A stretch of DNA of 64,000 nucleotides from Humulus lupulus (lineage: Eukaryota; Streptophyta; Magnoliopsida; Rosales; Cannabaceae). The first letter of the stretch is position 1. Every line of letters begins with the position of its first letter. The notes under the pieces are model-generated. The model searched no databases. It worked only from the letters and a program-made list of their open reading frames with translations, and was not told the DNA's origin. Shown here in pieces: positions 24,971-36,669 of this stretch. A program made the position numbers and the translations under genes. The stretch spans positions 65,332,643 to 65,396,642 of the forward strand of contig NC_084799.1 of assembly GCF_963169125.1 (NCBI RefSeq). Reading direction: 5' to 3'.

Positions 24971-25310
24971 TAGAAAATGCGGCAAGCGCTGTATTAGTTC
25001 GAGAAGAAAATTGGGCGCAGAAACCGGTGTACTATGTGAGTAAAAGGCTTCTGGGAGCTGAGTCCAGATATCCTTTAATAGAAAAAATCGCATTTTACTT
25101 GATCTTGGCCTCGAGAAAACTCAGGTCGTATTTCCAGTCCCACACCATCCATGTCTTAACCGATCAAACTTTAAGGTAAGTCTTTAAAAAACATGAGACA
25201 TTGGGAAGTTTGCTTAAGTGGGCCATCGAAATCAGTCAGTTTGAGATATTATATAAAAAAAGCACAACAATCAAGAGTCAAGCGCTCACTAATTTTGTGG
25301 CATAATGCAC
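24940..25310 (+). pseudogene. E4 first RNase H domain (gypsy type)
   Basis: The ORF at 24859-25179 carries LLLYPAVIENAASAVLVREE, PVYYVSKRLLGAESRYPLIE and SHTIHVLTDQTLR, the expected Tat RNase H tether domain. A stop at 25179 and further stops near 25300 break it. This domain is usually catalytically reduced in Tat elements, with activity supplied by the second domain. Confidence 0.75.
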
Positions 25311-25339
25311 AAGTTTTCAGGACGAGCCAATGAGAGAAC

Positions 25340-25740
25340 CAATGCAAGAGTTATGGAAACTCTTCGTTGATGGATCATTTAACGAAAACAGATCCAAAGC
25401 TGGGAAATTTTGATCTCACCTAAGTGACATCGATTCCATATAGCCCTAAGGTTCATGTTCGAAGCATCCAACAATGAAGCAAAGTACGATGCTCTATTGG
25501 CAGGATTACGAGTGGCAAAGGAACTGAAAGCAAATGCGATCCAGTGTTATAGTGATTCACAACTCGTGGTTATTCAGATATTGGGAGAGTATCAAGCTCG
25601 AGGTATCAAAATGGCAGCTTATCTAGCTAAGGTTAAAGATGAGTTGTCCAAGTTTGAGTTCTGCTCCATTGAGCAAGTACCCCTCGAGAAGAATTCGAAC
25701 GTTGATGCTTTAGCCCGACTTGCCACCACCAAAGAAGAAG
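25340..25740 (+). pseudogene. E4 second, archaeal-like RNase H (aRNH)
   Basis: The first catalytic Asp is visible in KLFVDGSF at about 25360. A frameshift near 25420 leads into the ORF at 25455, which opens MFEASNNEAKYDALLAGL and continues with CYSDSQLVVIQI and NSNVDALARLAT. In E6 the matching motif is NNEAEYEAL, so the catalytic Glu is Lys in E4. A second RNase H fused after the first is diagnostic of the Tat lineage. Confidence 0.8.
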
Positions 25741-27056
25741 ATACATTAAACTTGGTCCCAATGGATTTCTTAGAACAACAAAGCATAACAGAGGTACCGG
25801 TTGAGGTTGGAGTGATTGACACAAAACCAACCTGGATAACCCCCATAGTGGAATATCTCACAACCGGTAAACTACCAAAAGACAGGAGGGACGCAAGAAA
25901 ATTGTTATATCAAGTCCCACGATATGTTATGGTTGAGGGAATTCTATACCGAAGAGGGCATTCGTTACCCTTCCTACTGTGTGTTCCACGCGAGGAAGCA
26001 CAGACTATCCTACATGAGATACATGAAGGATTCCGTGGAGACCACACTAGAGGGAAAAACCTGACCCTAAAGATACTAAGGTAGGGCTATTTTTGGCCTA
26101 CACTAAAAAAGGATTCAGCCTTATACGTACAAAAATGTGATAAATGCCAATGCTTTGCCACAGTTGCTTGAGTAACTCCCATAGAGCTAACCATGATTTC
26201 ATCACCCTGGCCATTCGCAGTATGGGGGATCGACTTGATTGGTTCATTACCAACAGAAAAAGGAGGAGTTCGCTATGTCATCGACTACTTTACAAAGTGG
26301 GACGAGGCCGAGCCTCTAGCGACAATAACCTCGAAGAGAGTCCTGGATTTCATCATGAAGAACATCATATGTCATTTTAGGCTCCCAAAGAAGATCGTAT
26401 CTAACAACGGAACTCAATTCGATAGTGATCTTTTCACAAACTTTTGTAAAAAGTACGACATAACCAAGAGTTTCTCTTCAGTGGCGTATCCGCAAGCTAA
26501 TGGGCAGGTTGAGGCTGTAATTAAAACCCTAAAGGCGAGTTTAAGGAAATGACTAGATGAAGCCAAGGGACTATGGCCCGAGCAGCTCCCGCAAGTACTT
26601 TGGGCCTATAGGACCTCACATCGCACCTCCATGATGCACACTCCCTTCTCTTTAACCTTTGGAATTGAGGCTATGCTCCCATTGAAGCACTAGTGACATC
26701 ACATAGACAGAAAACCTTCATTCAAGATGGCAACAACGACTTGCTCAACGTATCTCTAGATCTGATTGAGGAAAAATAGGAGGAGTCACAATTACAGCTC
26801 GCCCATTATTAGTAGAGAATTACTCATTACTTTAACTCGAAGGTAAAAGGATGCAGACTCAGATGGGTGACTTAGTGCTTTGAAAGGTGTTTTGGCAAGT
26901 AAAGAGCCTAAAGATGGTGTATTAGGACCGAACTGGGAAGGACCATACCAGATTGTGGAAATCTTACGTGAAGGAACCTTCAAACTAGCTCGATTAAGTT
27001 GATAGTTGGTCCCACAGACCTGGAATGCTCTACATCTTAAAAAGTACTATCAGTAA
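25741..27056 (+). pseudogene. E4 integrase, broken and with altered catalytic Asp
   Basis: The zinc-binding part is in the ORF ending 26084 (LHEIHEGFRGDH) and continues after a stop with QKCDKCQCFA. The catalytic core lies at 26193-26552 with WGIDLIGSLP, FTKWDEAEPL, IVSNNGTQFD and QANGQVEA. The second core Asp (SDNGTQF in E6) is Asn here. Beyond a stop at 26550 the C-terminal domain can be followed to LHLKKYYQ and a stop at 27054-27056. E6 ends with LRKYYQ at the same place, which fixes the pol end. Confidence 0.8.
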
Positions 27057-27964
27057 TAGGACGACTTCACTAATTTTTCATGTTTTTATTATTTCTCCGT
27101 GTAAGGCTTATTTATAAAAGCCATTCTATTTTAATAACACTGGATTGCTACATAATTTAAATGTAGAACCAATATTATCTTATTAGTGCGATGTATCACA
27201 TGCTCATTTTGTAAAAGCGACCTAGAATATTCATAACTTTTAATTGCTTGGGGGGCATATAACCCTAAAAGAGTATTTAAACGTATTTAGCACATTTGGA
27301 TAAAATCCGGAACTTAGAATTTGGAAAATTGATTATTCAACAACTTTTTAAAGCTCAAATTTTCAAAGAAATTTCGAATACGAACTAAGTTAAGAAAATT
27401 AAAAGAAACAAAACGTAGAATTCAACTAGGAAATCCTTGATATAACCAGGTTTGAGGCCTGATTCCTAACAGATATAACGCTATTAGGCGAGCAAACTCC
27501 TAGATGTAGCCAGGTCTGAGGCTTGATTCCTAACAGGTATAACACTATGGGCGGGCAAATTCCTGGATATAACTTGGACATCGACCAGAATTGATTGGTC
27601 AAGCCTTTAGACATCTATATTGATCTAAAGATAACCCCTATGATTGCAAGCGTGCAAGGACTTAAAGTTCATAAGCATAGTAAGATAATATATTAAGGGG
27701 AATATAAATAGATTATAAAGTAATGAACATGTACTAATAAGTATGTGAATTACTCAAGGAGAAAGAACCTCGAACTGAGCCCGAAGGTGATTATTTAAGC
27801 GTTTGATAGCTTAATTACAAGGAGATAAGACAAATTAAAAAAAAAAGATGAGGCTGCCCTAAACATCATTGAGCTTCGGTAACTTGCCCTTGTGATGTCA
27901 CCTCATTGTCATCCCCTTCAGCAGCTCTAGAAGCCTCCACAGTCTCGGAGGGCTCTTGCGAGGG
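27057..27964. other. E4 spacer between pol and antisense ORF
   Basis: Noncoding AT-rich sequence with no domain on either strand. A roughly 65-bp direct repeat lies at 27440-27570: taaccaggtttgaggc-type and ttcctaacaggtata words occur twice. Confidence 0.5.
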
Positions 27965-30532
27965 TCAGCTCTGGAACTTGGTAAGATAATGCCCCCAAAG
28001 CTCCACATCCAAAAATGAGAAATTCCCTTCTTGGTTGTATGCCCATCACCAGTATAGCATCTCCTCCTGAGCATTTGTTGCCTCAACAACATCCAGCTTC
28101 GCCTGCTCAGCATCCTCCTTGGCTTTGAATTTGACCTCGGACAATTTATTTTTGAGCACATCGCTTTCCTCAAGTTTCTTGTTGAGGCTGTTGACCTCGA
28201 CCTATAGATGGTCTTGGCATTGGCTTGCCTCAATGACTTATTCCTTGGCAATTCGCTCGATGTCTTGGGATGCAGCCAGAGTGTCCCTGAGCTCATCTGT
28301 TTGAGCTCAGATCCAGGCAATGCCACTAATTTGACCTAAACAAGACTACAAAAGAAAAATACATGACATGATTAGCTCGCGAAAATAAAAAGAAAAATGG
28401 GGAAATAACATAATGTAAGCATGGAGGAGGATAACTCACAGTCAGATTCATTCCCAAGGCTGACTCCAGGATGTCCCTTGGGAAATGCTCCTTTATGCCC
28501 CTCAGGTCCTTGATGTTTACTTGGTTGGCATGACCAACCATGTGATTCTCCATGTCGTGGAGGATTCTTGCAACCTCAAGTGGCTTTATTGGGAGCTGCA
28601 AGTCCAGGGACTACATGTCTGGGAGCTGAGCCGATGGGGCCTTGCCCTAAACAACTTGAGGAACCGGAGCAGATTCGCGAGGAGGAGGATGAGCCTCATG
28701 AGTGGTAACTGCAGTTACCTGAGTTGGTGGCTATTTTTGTTGCTGCTACTTTTGAGTGGAGTTGGAACCTTTATCCTTTGAAGGGGATCTGGTGCCAGCT
28801 CCGGCTTTGGAGGTGTTTTTCTTTGATATTCTCGCCTTCTTGATGATGGGTTCAGTCTCAGCCCCACCAAATTTTAAGGCGCTCTTCAGGTCCATTTCTT
28901 CACTTGCAAAAGCACGACCAGAAAATTTAGATCCAAGAAATGACTAGTTACGGTAATACAAGGCAAAGAATAGAGCAAGAGCCCTACCCTCCAAGATAGA
29001 GGAGGAAATTAAAATGATCAACTCTGGATTATGAACTGGGCTGGGTAAAACCTCTAACTCTTGGACTATTGGGGAAGGGGGAGACTCTAATATTATTACA
29101 TTTTGGGACCTACAGGGTTTAGCCTCCTCATTTGGACTAGACTCATGCATGGTTTGCCTAATACCTGGGGTAAAAACACCCTGACAAAGGGAAGGCCACG
29201 AAAAAAGGTTTGTACCATATTCCTCAAAAATAGCAGATCTAAAATGAAGGGTGTTATATACCGCTACGGTACACCAGGGGTAGCTATGGTCGTAGCAGAC
29301 AACCAAGTGATCCACACACTGAAGAGGGGTCACTTTCAGGTCTGGATCAACCGAGTGTCGACTCACGAGCTGCCTTGGGTTGCATCGAACTAGCCTAAAA
29401 CTGGAAGCAACTCGGTTTAATTATCTATATGGGTTACCTTGCCCAGAGGCGTTGACTGCTGCCCCTGATTCAGCTCGGCCTTGGTCAAAATGTTGTCCAT
29501 CTTCAGAGACCTTTCTTTTGTGCACCAACTACGTGACCTCCTCCTCTTCTTCAACATCTTCAACGACATGGATGAATTATTGAGGAGGAGGGAGCTCGGG
29601 GGGATGACCTTGAGCTCTGATGGCTAGTGTTTGATATTTTTGGATCAGTTTGCAGGCCACAATGGTAGCGTCATTAACTACCATTCAGAACTCCTTCTCC
29701 TTGGCAGGAATATGAGCCAGCGTCTCATATTGACCTTGGAGGGTCTCTGACTGCCCCATTCTCTTATATATAGTTGCACAAAAGTAACAACTCAATTAGA
29801 ATATGTTTAAACTTGATTGAAAAGGAATTCAAATACAAAGTTCAAGGAGTTGAGAAACTTATGAGGAGGGTTGAAATACTGATGGGTGCAGTTCTTGAAC
29901 TTGTTTGACATGAAGAATTGATCCTTGTAGTAATTTGGGTGGCTGGGGAGGTCGATGACGGAGGCCGTATTGGGGAATCTGGTGAGGTAGTGGAAGCCAT
30001 CACCTCGCCCCTTTGATTTGGAATTGGCTTTGAGACAAAAGTAGTACATGATGTTGGTGGGGGTTGGAACCTCCCACTCGTGCTTCAAGAATAGATATTT
30101 CAGCCCCGCCAAAAGTCGATACGAATTGGGGGGGGGGGGGGGGCTGGTATGATGCTAGTTTGACGTAGTTAAAAAAATCTACAAAATACTGGTCCAAAGG
30201 GAGAAAGGCACCTACCTTCAGGTGCTTGTCACTCCAGGCCCCAAAGTCATCCTGAAGTGGAGTGCAGCTTTGCTCTCCTTCCAGCGGAGGGCAGACAACA
30301 AGACCCTTGGCCCCCAATTTGAACCCGTGACTCAGCAAAATTTTATTCATCTTGCCCTGAGTCTTTATTTGGGATTCGATGTGCTCAACCTCAAAAAAGG
30401 AATTGGGGTCAACTACGATCTCCCTATCCACTGCTGGACCGAAGTGGGGAATAGGGTCTCCTATGCAATCTGCTTACCCTTACTCTTACTTTGAGAAGAA
30501 GAGCTAGCGACTGACTTCTTCTAGTGAGCCAT
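27965..30532 (-). pseudogene. E4 antisense ORF (aORF), decayed
   Basis: Read on the minus strand, an ATG at 30532 opens MAH, a stop, then KKSVASSSSQSKSKGKQIA. The ORF 30431-30000 gives the N-terminal domain with KVGAFLPLDQYFVDFFNYVKL. This matches IPLHPFFVAVLNYFDLAPL in the E6 aORF and the family of putative gypsy-type 'transposase_28' proteins (PF04195). The downstream part near 30060-29880 matches E6 at FHYLTRF and KDQFFMSN (E6: FYYLQK, KQDFFWVEG). At 28230-27965 there is a broken coiled coil, then a tail similar to the E6 terminus. A 16-base G run at 30128-30143 also disrupts it. The function is unknown. Confidence 0.7.
30128..30143. repeat. G16 homopolymer inside the E4 aORF
   Basis: Sixteen consecutive G on the plus strand, where the coding frame of the aORF would read a proline run on the minus strand. 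Length may vary between clones or reads. Confidence 0.9.
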
Positions 30533-31478
30533 GATTTAGCTCGCTTGGCGACAAAGCGGCCTGTTAAAGGTGATCTAAGATAAAACCTTGCTATGACGAT
30601 AAAGGTATAGTAACCCAAGGGTTTGAATTCGATCTATTCAACCTAAGATATACACAAGTTAAGATTTCCCCTAGCAACAATGCGTGCGTTTATGCGCGTT
30701 CAGTAACCATGTGCTATAAACTCGGGAAATCCCCTGATACTTTGGGATCCGCGTGTTAGACCCAATACCTTTTTGGAAAGCTGTTTAATGCAAAACCACT
30801 TAAGAAATCGTAACCCTTAAGTTACCCAGAACTAAACCTAAAAACTCTCAAATTTTTACACATATACTCAGATGATCCTCTTTCAAAACCCAATAAATCA
30901 CCCGTTTCTTTTTGCACATTATTTCTAATCAGACCTAGTGCTATTATTTTTGGCCTAACAAAACCCATATTAAACTCGAACATAACCGAGTAAGAAATTA
31001 TACTGGAAAATTTCATAAAACCTATTGAAAAATAAGAAGAAATTCAAACCTAATATAAGGATACTTATAGTTGGGTTTTTCGGTCGAAGAAGTGATGACA
31101 ACACCAAAGTTAATAGCCTGTGAGTTTCTGGAGAATGAGGGAACACTGAAAGTTTTGAGGTGTTTTGAGAAGGAAAAGGAAATGTTTTTAATGCAAAGGT
31201 GGTGAGGTTCAGATCTGTTCCTCCTATTTATACGTAAATTTCAGGAACCAATCTAGACCACCCGATTAGGTTAGTTCGAGATCCAAGGGCCTAGGTTAAA
31301 TAAACCCTGCAACGACAAAAAAATGACAAGACAGTTGTCACAGTACTCGAAACCCGAACAGACACCTATTACAGACTGACACATGTCTCGCACTCGAGTG
31401 AGTGGGTGGGCACGATTTCACATAACGAAAGCCTAAAAGCCCCTACTACGCATGTCAGAGGTGACATCATGCATGAGT
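30533..31478. other. E4 region between aORF start and polypurine tract
   Basis: Noncoding in the sense direction. On the minus strand it would be the promoter and 5' leader of the antisense ORF. Apart from the TATA box I see no strong motif. Confidence 0.45.
31224..31232 (-). promoter_or_regulatory. TATA box for the E4 antisense ORF
   Basis: TATAAATAG on the minus strand, about 690 bp upstream of the aORF ATG and between it and the 3' LTR. E6 has the same 9-mer at 58530-58538 in the matching position. This is a prediction from position and motif. Confidence 0.5.
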
Positions 31479-31496
31479 AGGAGCTTGGGGGGCAAA
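31479..31496 (+). other. E4 polypurine tract
   Basis: aggagcttggggggcaaa ends immediately before the 3' LTR start TGTTGTACC. E6 has the like tract ctggggggcaag in the same position. Confidence 0.85.
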
Positions 31497-32265
31497 TGTT
31501 GTACCCCAAAATAAATACGAATTGAATCACTCAGCACAGGGTACAGCTAGCAGACAAGCACATGAAGAAAGCGTACAGATAGAATATCTAGATAACTCTG
31601 GAGTGAGCAGCTCGAGTTCAACTTGATAGATTATGATAACCAGATAATCTTCAAATCGCCTCTTGCTACAACAACCTAGTTTGAGATGCATGATGGCCAG
31701 ATCGCCTTTTTGAAACTCTGAACTTAGCCCGTGTCAGGATAGGTTAGTTCTGAGGCATCCAACTCGAAGGAAGTGACCAGTTCACAGAAGCCTGGTCATG
31801 ATGCACAATGAAGGATCCCAAAATATTCGGAGATTCCTTATACGCTCATTAATTCCCAGATTTTACTACGCATTTATTACCTGAGATAACGAATGTAAAT
31901 TCTATAGGCAATCATATCCTTATGTGAATGGGAGGTTATCCAAATTTATTATTTACCATACTTATGTATGCAGTGATCCAAAGTTGTCCAGGAAAATCCT
32001 CTATAAATACCAGGGGAATTGATGGAAAAAGGGACCGATTCTTTATATACTGAAACTCTGCTGAAATTATCATCAACAATTTTCTCGAGAGCCCTAAATA
32101 TATCAATAAGATTGTCTTGTGGACTATGTGGATTTTAACCATTGAACCACGTAAAAGTGTGAGTGTTTGTGATATTTTTCATTTGTTCAATTACGGTTTA
32201 GCAAAAGACTAGTATCTCTATTGTCAGGTTTCTTAATCCACTGTTGAAGAGAAATTACGTCAACA
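31497..32265 (+). mobile_element. E4 3' LTR
   Basis: 769 bp from TGTTGTACCCC to ACGTCAACA, followed by the duplication ccaag (32266-32270). TATA box at 32002-32009. It differs from the 5' LTR mainly by C/T and A/G changes. Confidence 0.92.
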
Positions 32266-32270
32266 CCAAG

Positions 32271-32795
32271 CTTTCTTGATGAAGAACTTGGAGAAAACTA
32301 GTAATCTTGAGAGCTAGAGAGAGAGTTCTTCTTTTAGAGAGAGAGAGAGAGAGGTGAGTGATCAATTCACCAATTAAGTCACATCAACCCTTTAAATAGT
32401 ATAGGACCCCCATTAAACTCAACCAATGAGATTAAAGCATTTAAATTTAAGTTTTGGAGCTAAAACAAGTAACTGTACGGAAAACCAAGGCGATGTATCA
32501 CCTAGTCCGTTTTAGTCCATTTTTCAAGGGCAGGCAACACGTCGCCTCCCAGAGGTGATGCATCACCGATGCCTTTATAATAATGCTCCAAAATTTGTCT
32601 CAAAACATCCCCAAATGCCCCCAAACTTCTTGGGTACTCTTATATACTCCAAATAAACATTTTGGACCAAAAAGATGATTTATAAATACTTATATCAAAA
32701 TTCAACTTTCACAATTTGACTTTTGTGGAATCGTTATTGTTTTCACACCTCTTTGTGGCTAAATAATTTCACCATGTATTTAACCAATCATAACA
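32271..32795 (-). mobile_element. C1 (copia) 3' LTR, right part
   Basis: Continues 19611-19905 after the E4 insertion. It ends on the plus strand with AATCATAACA, the complement of the LTR start TGTTATGATT. It contains a GA-rich run (32320-32353) and three copies of a ggygatgcatcrcc-like palindrome (32489, 32533, 32554). Confidence 0.75.
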
Positions 32796-32808
32796 TTCCC
32801 CCACTTGG
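32796..32808 (-). other. C1 polypurine tract
   Basis: Minus strand ccaagtgggggaa directly before the LTR start TGTTATGATT. Confidence 0.75.
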
Positions 32809-33381
32809 TTAAATACATCATCAATTCTCTAGCCAAACGATATTAGTGCATAAAGTAAAGTACATTTTGGGTTTGAACTTTACCTTAGTGAAAACACTAC
32901 AAAGCTTAAATTTAAATGCTAAGGTATTCTTAAGAGATTGAACCCAACATTCCTAGTGATAAAAATTGGTAATGTCTCACACACCTTTATCTGATTACTT
33001 ATGTATTTCCCACTGTTTGTGCTCAACACTTTTAATGGTATTGTACTTGATCCATTCATGAACCATTCAGAGAGAAAACTCTTACTCTCTCGAGAGGCGG
33101 CACCACCCCTAGGTTCACATAGGTGAAATTCTTACAACATCTTTGCTACCTTTAGAGATGCTTGTTGCTCTTCAACTGAATTTCATTAAAAGCCTAAGGC
33201 TTACCCATCATATTCGGTAGCAACCAACATTAACTCACCCTTGATGGGACCTTTAAGTTGTTAATGATGAAACTATTCCCCTATCGAATGACTCGGTCTT
33301 ACCCATTGAACTCTACGCTCGATGTAAACAAGTTTTGAGTTGGGTTGCCATCATTGGGGAATCTATTTGTCAAGGAGTTTT
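32809..33381 (-). other. C1 3' noncoding region
   Basis: Sequence between the end of the copia pol and the polypurine tract. No coding signal is seen. The last few codons of pol and a TGA lie next to the R4 insertion point at about 33370-33381. Confidence 0.6.
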
Positions 33382-35730
33382 TATAGCGTCCCAAAACTTC
33401 TAATAAGATTAAGTGATTGTATTAACATGTCAGGAGGGCACATGGGACAAATATGTGAATTGTATTAATATATAATTGAGTATGCATGAATATGTGTATT
33501 AAATGTGTTTAAAGACCCGCGTCTGTTAGAAATGGGCATTTTTGTAATCTTGACCCGTTGAGGGTATAATTGTATTTTGTGTGATATATGCTTGAGAGCA
33601 CATTGATATGTGGATATATTTGTGATATTCGGCAGGAGTGGATCCTTTTGAGCAATTTTAGTGGAAAAGTCACAATGAGGATAAATACCCAGCTCGGGGA
33701 GCCAAAAGGTATTTTGGTAATTTCCATATATTTTGGGAATTATTGATAAATGAAAAAAATTGGTGAGATAATTGTGTTTGATGGGTTTAGTTGGTAATTT
33801 GATGATTAGTGGAATTAGAAGTGTAATTTGAGGTTTAGTGGGAATTTAAGCCAAAAGACCAAAATGCCCTTGAGTTAGCTTTGAGGGTTAAGTGGAGGCA
33901 AGGGAAAAGTGGTCATTTGACCCTAAAATTAGGAAGAAAATAGTTAAGTGTTGGCAACCCCTGCCATTTCACGTACAAGGCTTCTAGCCTATTGTCCTAG
34001 TTCCTCTTTGCTCTTCCAAGGTCTACCTAAGTTCTAGGGGATCAACTCTTAAGTTTGGAGGATTTTGTGGAGGAGTTTAGCTTCAAGAAAGGAGTTAGCA
34101 ACTGCTAGAAGTTAACTTGGCACAAGGGAATTCAGATTTGTGGCAGGGTGTTGAGGTTAGTTTGTTTTTTTCTTCTTTAGTTTCCATATGTTTTTGGATG
34201 GGTTATTGGATTTTGATTCTAGGGTGTTAATTGTTAGTTTAAGATGTTATTAGGAGGTGTTATGATGTGTTGAGGTTGTATGTTGGTAGTTTAGTGGGAT
34301 TGGGGTCGAGTTTGGGTCATTAGATTTGGTTTGAGGTCTAAAATTTGCAAGGGAAATTGCAAATTCTGTGTTTGGCGTAGTGGCGCCGCGACGTCTAAGG
34401 ATGAGCGTAGCAGCACGTATGAGTCTCCTCGAGGGCAAGGTTTTCCCTCTGATCCATGTGGCGTCGTGACCCTTTTAGAGGGCACCGCGACACTAATGTA
34501 GGATTATTTGCATAAGTTTGCTCTCAGACAGTTGTGGCGTCGCGACCCTTTAGAGGGGGCGCCGTAGCGCTAATGTGCATTTTGAAGGAAGGGGCTTCTC
34601 AGATTATTATGGGGCCGCGACCCTTCAAGGGGGTGACGCGGTGTTAATTCCTTTGAATGGTTTAATTTTCAGGTTTTTGGAGTTTAGCTCATGGCTTAGG
34701 GGTTTTGATTTGGGGACCGACTTGGGGGTTTGGGGGACGATTCCATTACCCAGTTGAATGGAATTGGAGGTCCTAAGAGCTAGGGTTTAGTTTTGAAACC
34801 CGTGATTTAGACTTAGTCCCTAATAAGCGTACCATTTATGTTGTGACTAGGACTTCCTCGGGGCTCAGAAAAGAGGATCGCACTCAGGGTCGCTTCGTCG
34901 TCAGCACAAGACTTGAGGTAAGAAACTGGCATATGCACATAGAGTAGTTTGTTTGCTATGCATACTAGCATTGAATTATCTGTGAATGATTGGTACAATC
35001 TATATTTGGCTATTGTGTGGAATGTGGGGCCAGTCGGCAAGCGTGTGTGTGATGCAGGACATGAAGGCGAGATCAGTTTTAGGGTGTAGTCCCTACTCAC
35101 TCGGCATGGACCGTAATCTTGTCACCTGAATGCGCACCTGGCACGGCTGGGCAGTTCGGCAAGGCTGTTTTGCTAGGACGTGTAAATGGTTCTTGTGTCT
35201 GACCTGAACATACTGGTAAACTATGAAACGTGTTTACGATTTATATGATTGGGATGAATACATTTATTATCTGTGAAGCATGTGTTTATTGCTTATGATT
35301 AATTGGATATTTCTTATGCCATGTGGGGTTTTCTTGCTTGGTCTTGGCTCATAGGTGCTCTATGGTGTAGGTAAGGGCAAGATAAAGTTAGACCAGCCAT
35401 GAGTTGGAGGGCTTTGGGGCGACACATACATATTTGACCAGCACGGCCGCCACGGTCGAGTCATTTTGAGGGGCTTAGGTTACAAGTCTGATTTTACCTC
35501 TGGCTACTTTTGTAACTTTGATTGTAGCTACTTTTCATTTAAAACTCGCTTTGGGACCCCATGTAAATATCTAAAGTTTCAACAAAAAGTTTATATGTTT
35601 GACCAAAATTTTTAATACCTAAACCTTTGATTAGCTTTAATTACACTTTTGAGTCCATATGACTCATTTAATGAGTTAATCACTATTTTAAACACACAGT
35701 GTAACGACTCTGGATTAGTAGGGGGTTACA
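33382..35730 (+). mobile_element. R4: solo LTR, 2349 bp, chromovirus type, nested in C1
   Basis: It begins TATAGCGTCCCAAAA, a mutated TGTAACGTCCCAAAA, and ends GGGGGTTACA. It is flanked by a perfect 5-bp duplication, gtttt (33377-33381 and 35731-35735). Its length matches the E1 LTR (2334 bp), and its end (ctattttaaacacacagtgtaac near 35683) is the complement of the E1 LTR end. No interior sequence is present, so it is a solo LTR. It inserted in the last codons of the C1 pol. Confidence 0.88.
34380..34650. repeat. CG-rich direct repeats inside R4
   Basis: Four diverged units with a spacing of roughly 70-80 bp, each holding a gtcgcgaccc-type word followed by a gccgcgacgctaatg-type word. The same units recur in R6 at about 38500-38800 and, more loosely, in the E1 LTRs. 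Confidence 0.8.
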
Positions 35731-35735
35731 GTTTT

Positions 35736-36205
35736 AGTCTTATCCCATTGTTTTTAGAACTAACCAAATCTCTCCCAAGAGGTTTGGTAAACGGATCCGC
35801 TAAGTTCTCACATGATTTCACATATGAAATTGATATGATACTCTTATCAATCAATTCCCTCACATAGTCATGTATTAGAATTATATGTCTAGACTTCCCA
35901 TTATAAAATTTGTTGTAAGCTCTAATCAAAGTGGCTTGATTATCGCAAAGTATCAAAATCGTCGATACATCAACCACAATTTTCGGTATTTCCAATATGA
36001 GATCTCTTAGCCACTCGGTCTCTTTGTCGGTTGCCACTAGAGCTACAAACTTGGACTCCATGGTTGAGTGACATATACATGTTTGTTTCTTAGATCCCCA
36101 AGAAATCGCACCCCCAGCAAGGGTGAACACCCAACCGGTTGTGGAGAGATCTTCTCATACACCAAATATCCAACTTGCGTTAGAATATCCCTCAAGTATC
36201 TTAGA
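35736..36205 (-). pseudogene. C1 copia RNase H, truncated
   Basis: The minus-strand ORF ending at 36130 carries [52 protein letters not shown] and [17 protein letters not shown]. This is the standard Ty1/copia RNase H with the downstream polymerase tail motif. Upstream the same frame reads GYSNASWIFGV, a stop, then [15 protein letters not shown]. All of copia gag, protease, integrase and RT is missing to the right, where unrelated sequence begins near 36206. The true polyprotein start is not present. Confidence 0.88.
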
Positions 36206-36669
36206 AAACTGATAGAGTAGTTTTTATAGTGTTTAGAGAGTTCTTTTAGGGAATTTTTTAGAGTATTTAGTAATGTTTGTGTAGTATGATGCTTTTGTTG
36301 CTTGTGTTTGTTAATGTTTCAAGATATATGGAAAAATGGAAAAATGGACCAAGTTATGGTGGTTTCGGGTGATTATGAGTTAGGAGACATATGCCGAAGA
36401 TGATTGATGGTTGATACCGTGTTTGGGATTGAAAATAAGAATTTTGGTGAAGAAGGCAATTTGAGCCGTGGCGCTGGGCCGTGGCTCTGTGTTAGTTTAC
36501 TTTAGTTTTTATGTTTTCTTGGATGACTGTACTTGACTAAATTGAGTTGTTGATTTTATAACTCGTGGGTTTCGATGATGACTTTTATGCTTAACTTTTT
36601 TTATATCACTTGGTATGTGTTTTGAAGCTTATTGACTGTGTGCTTGGCTTATCTTACTTGGGGTTAATG
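36206..36669. other. Unclassified sequence between C1 and X
   Basis: Begins tgatagagtagttttt right where C1 ends. It contains a short GC-rich duplication (gccgtggcgctgggccgtggctc near 36464-36486). No ORF or known motif. It may be the truncated front of the X element. Confidence 0.35.

Larger units (their letters stand above)
19906..32265 (+). mobile_element. E4: complete Tat-type Ty3/gypsy element, 12,360 bp, decayed
   Basis: Both LTRs are exactly 769 bp (19906-20674 and 31497-32265), about 93% identical by eye. They are flanked by a perfect 5-bp duplication, ccaag (19901-19905 and 32266-32270). The order is LTR, PBS, gag, protease, RT, RNase H, second RNase H, integrase, antisense ORF, polypurine tract, LTR. 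The second, archaeal-like RNase H and the antisense ORF place it in the Tat lineage. Every coding region has stops or shifts, and catalytic residues of three enzymes are substituted. It cannot move by itself. Confidence 0.92.
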
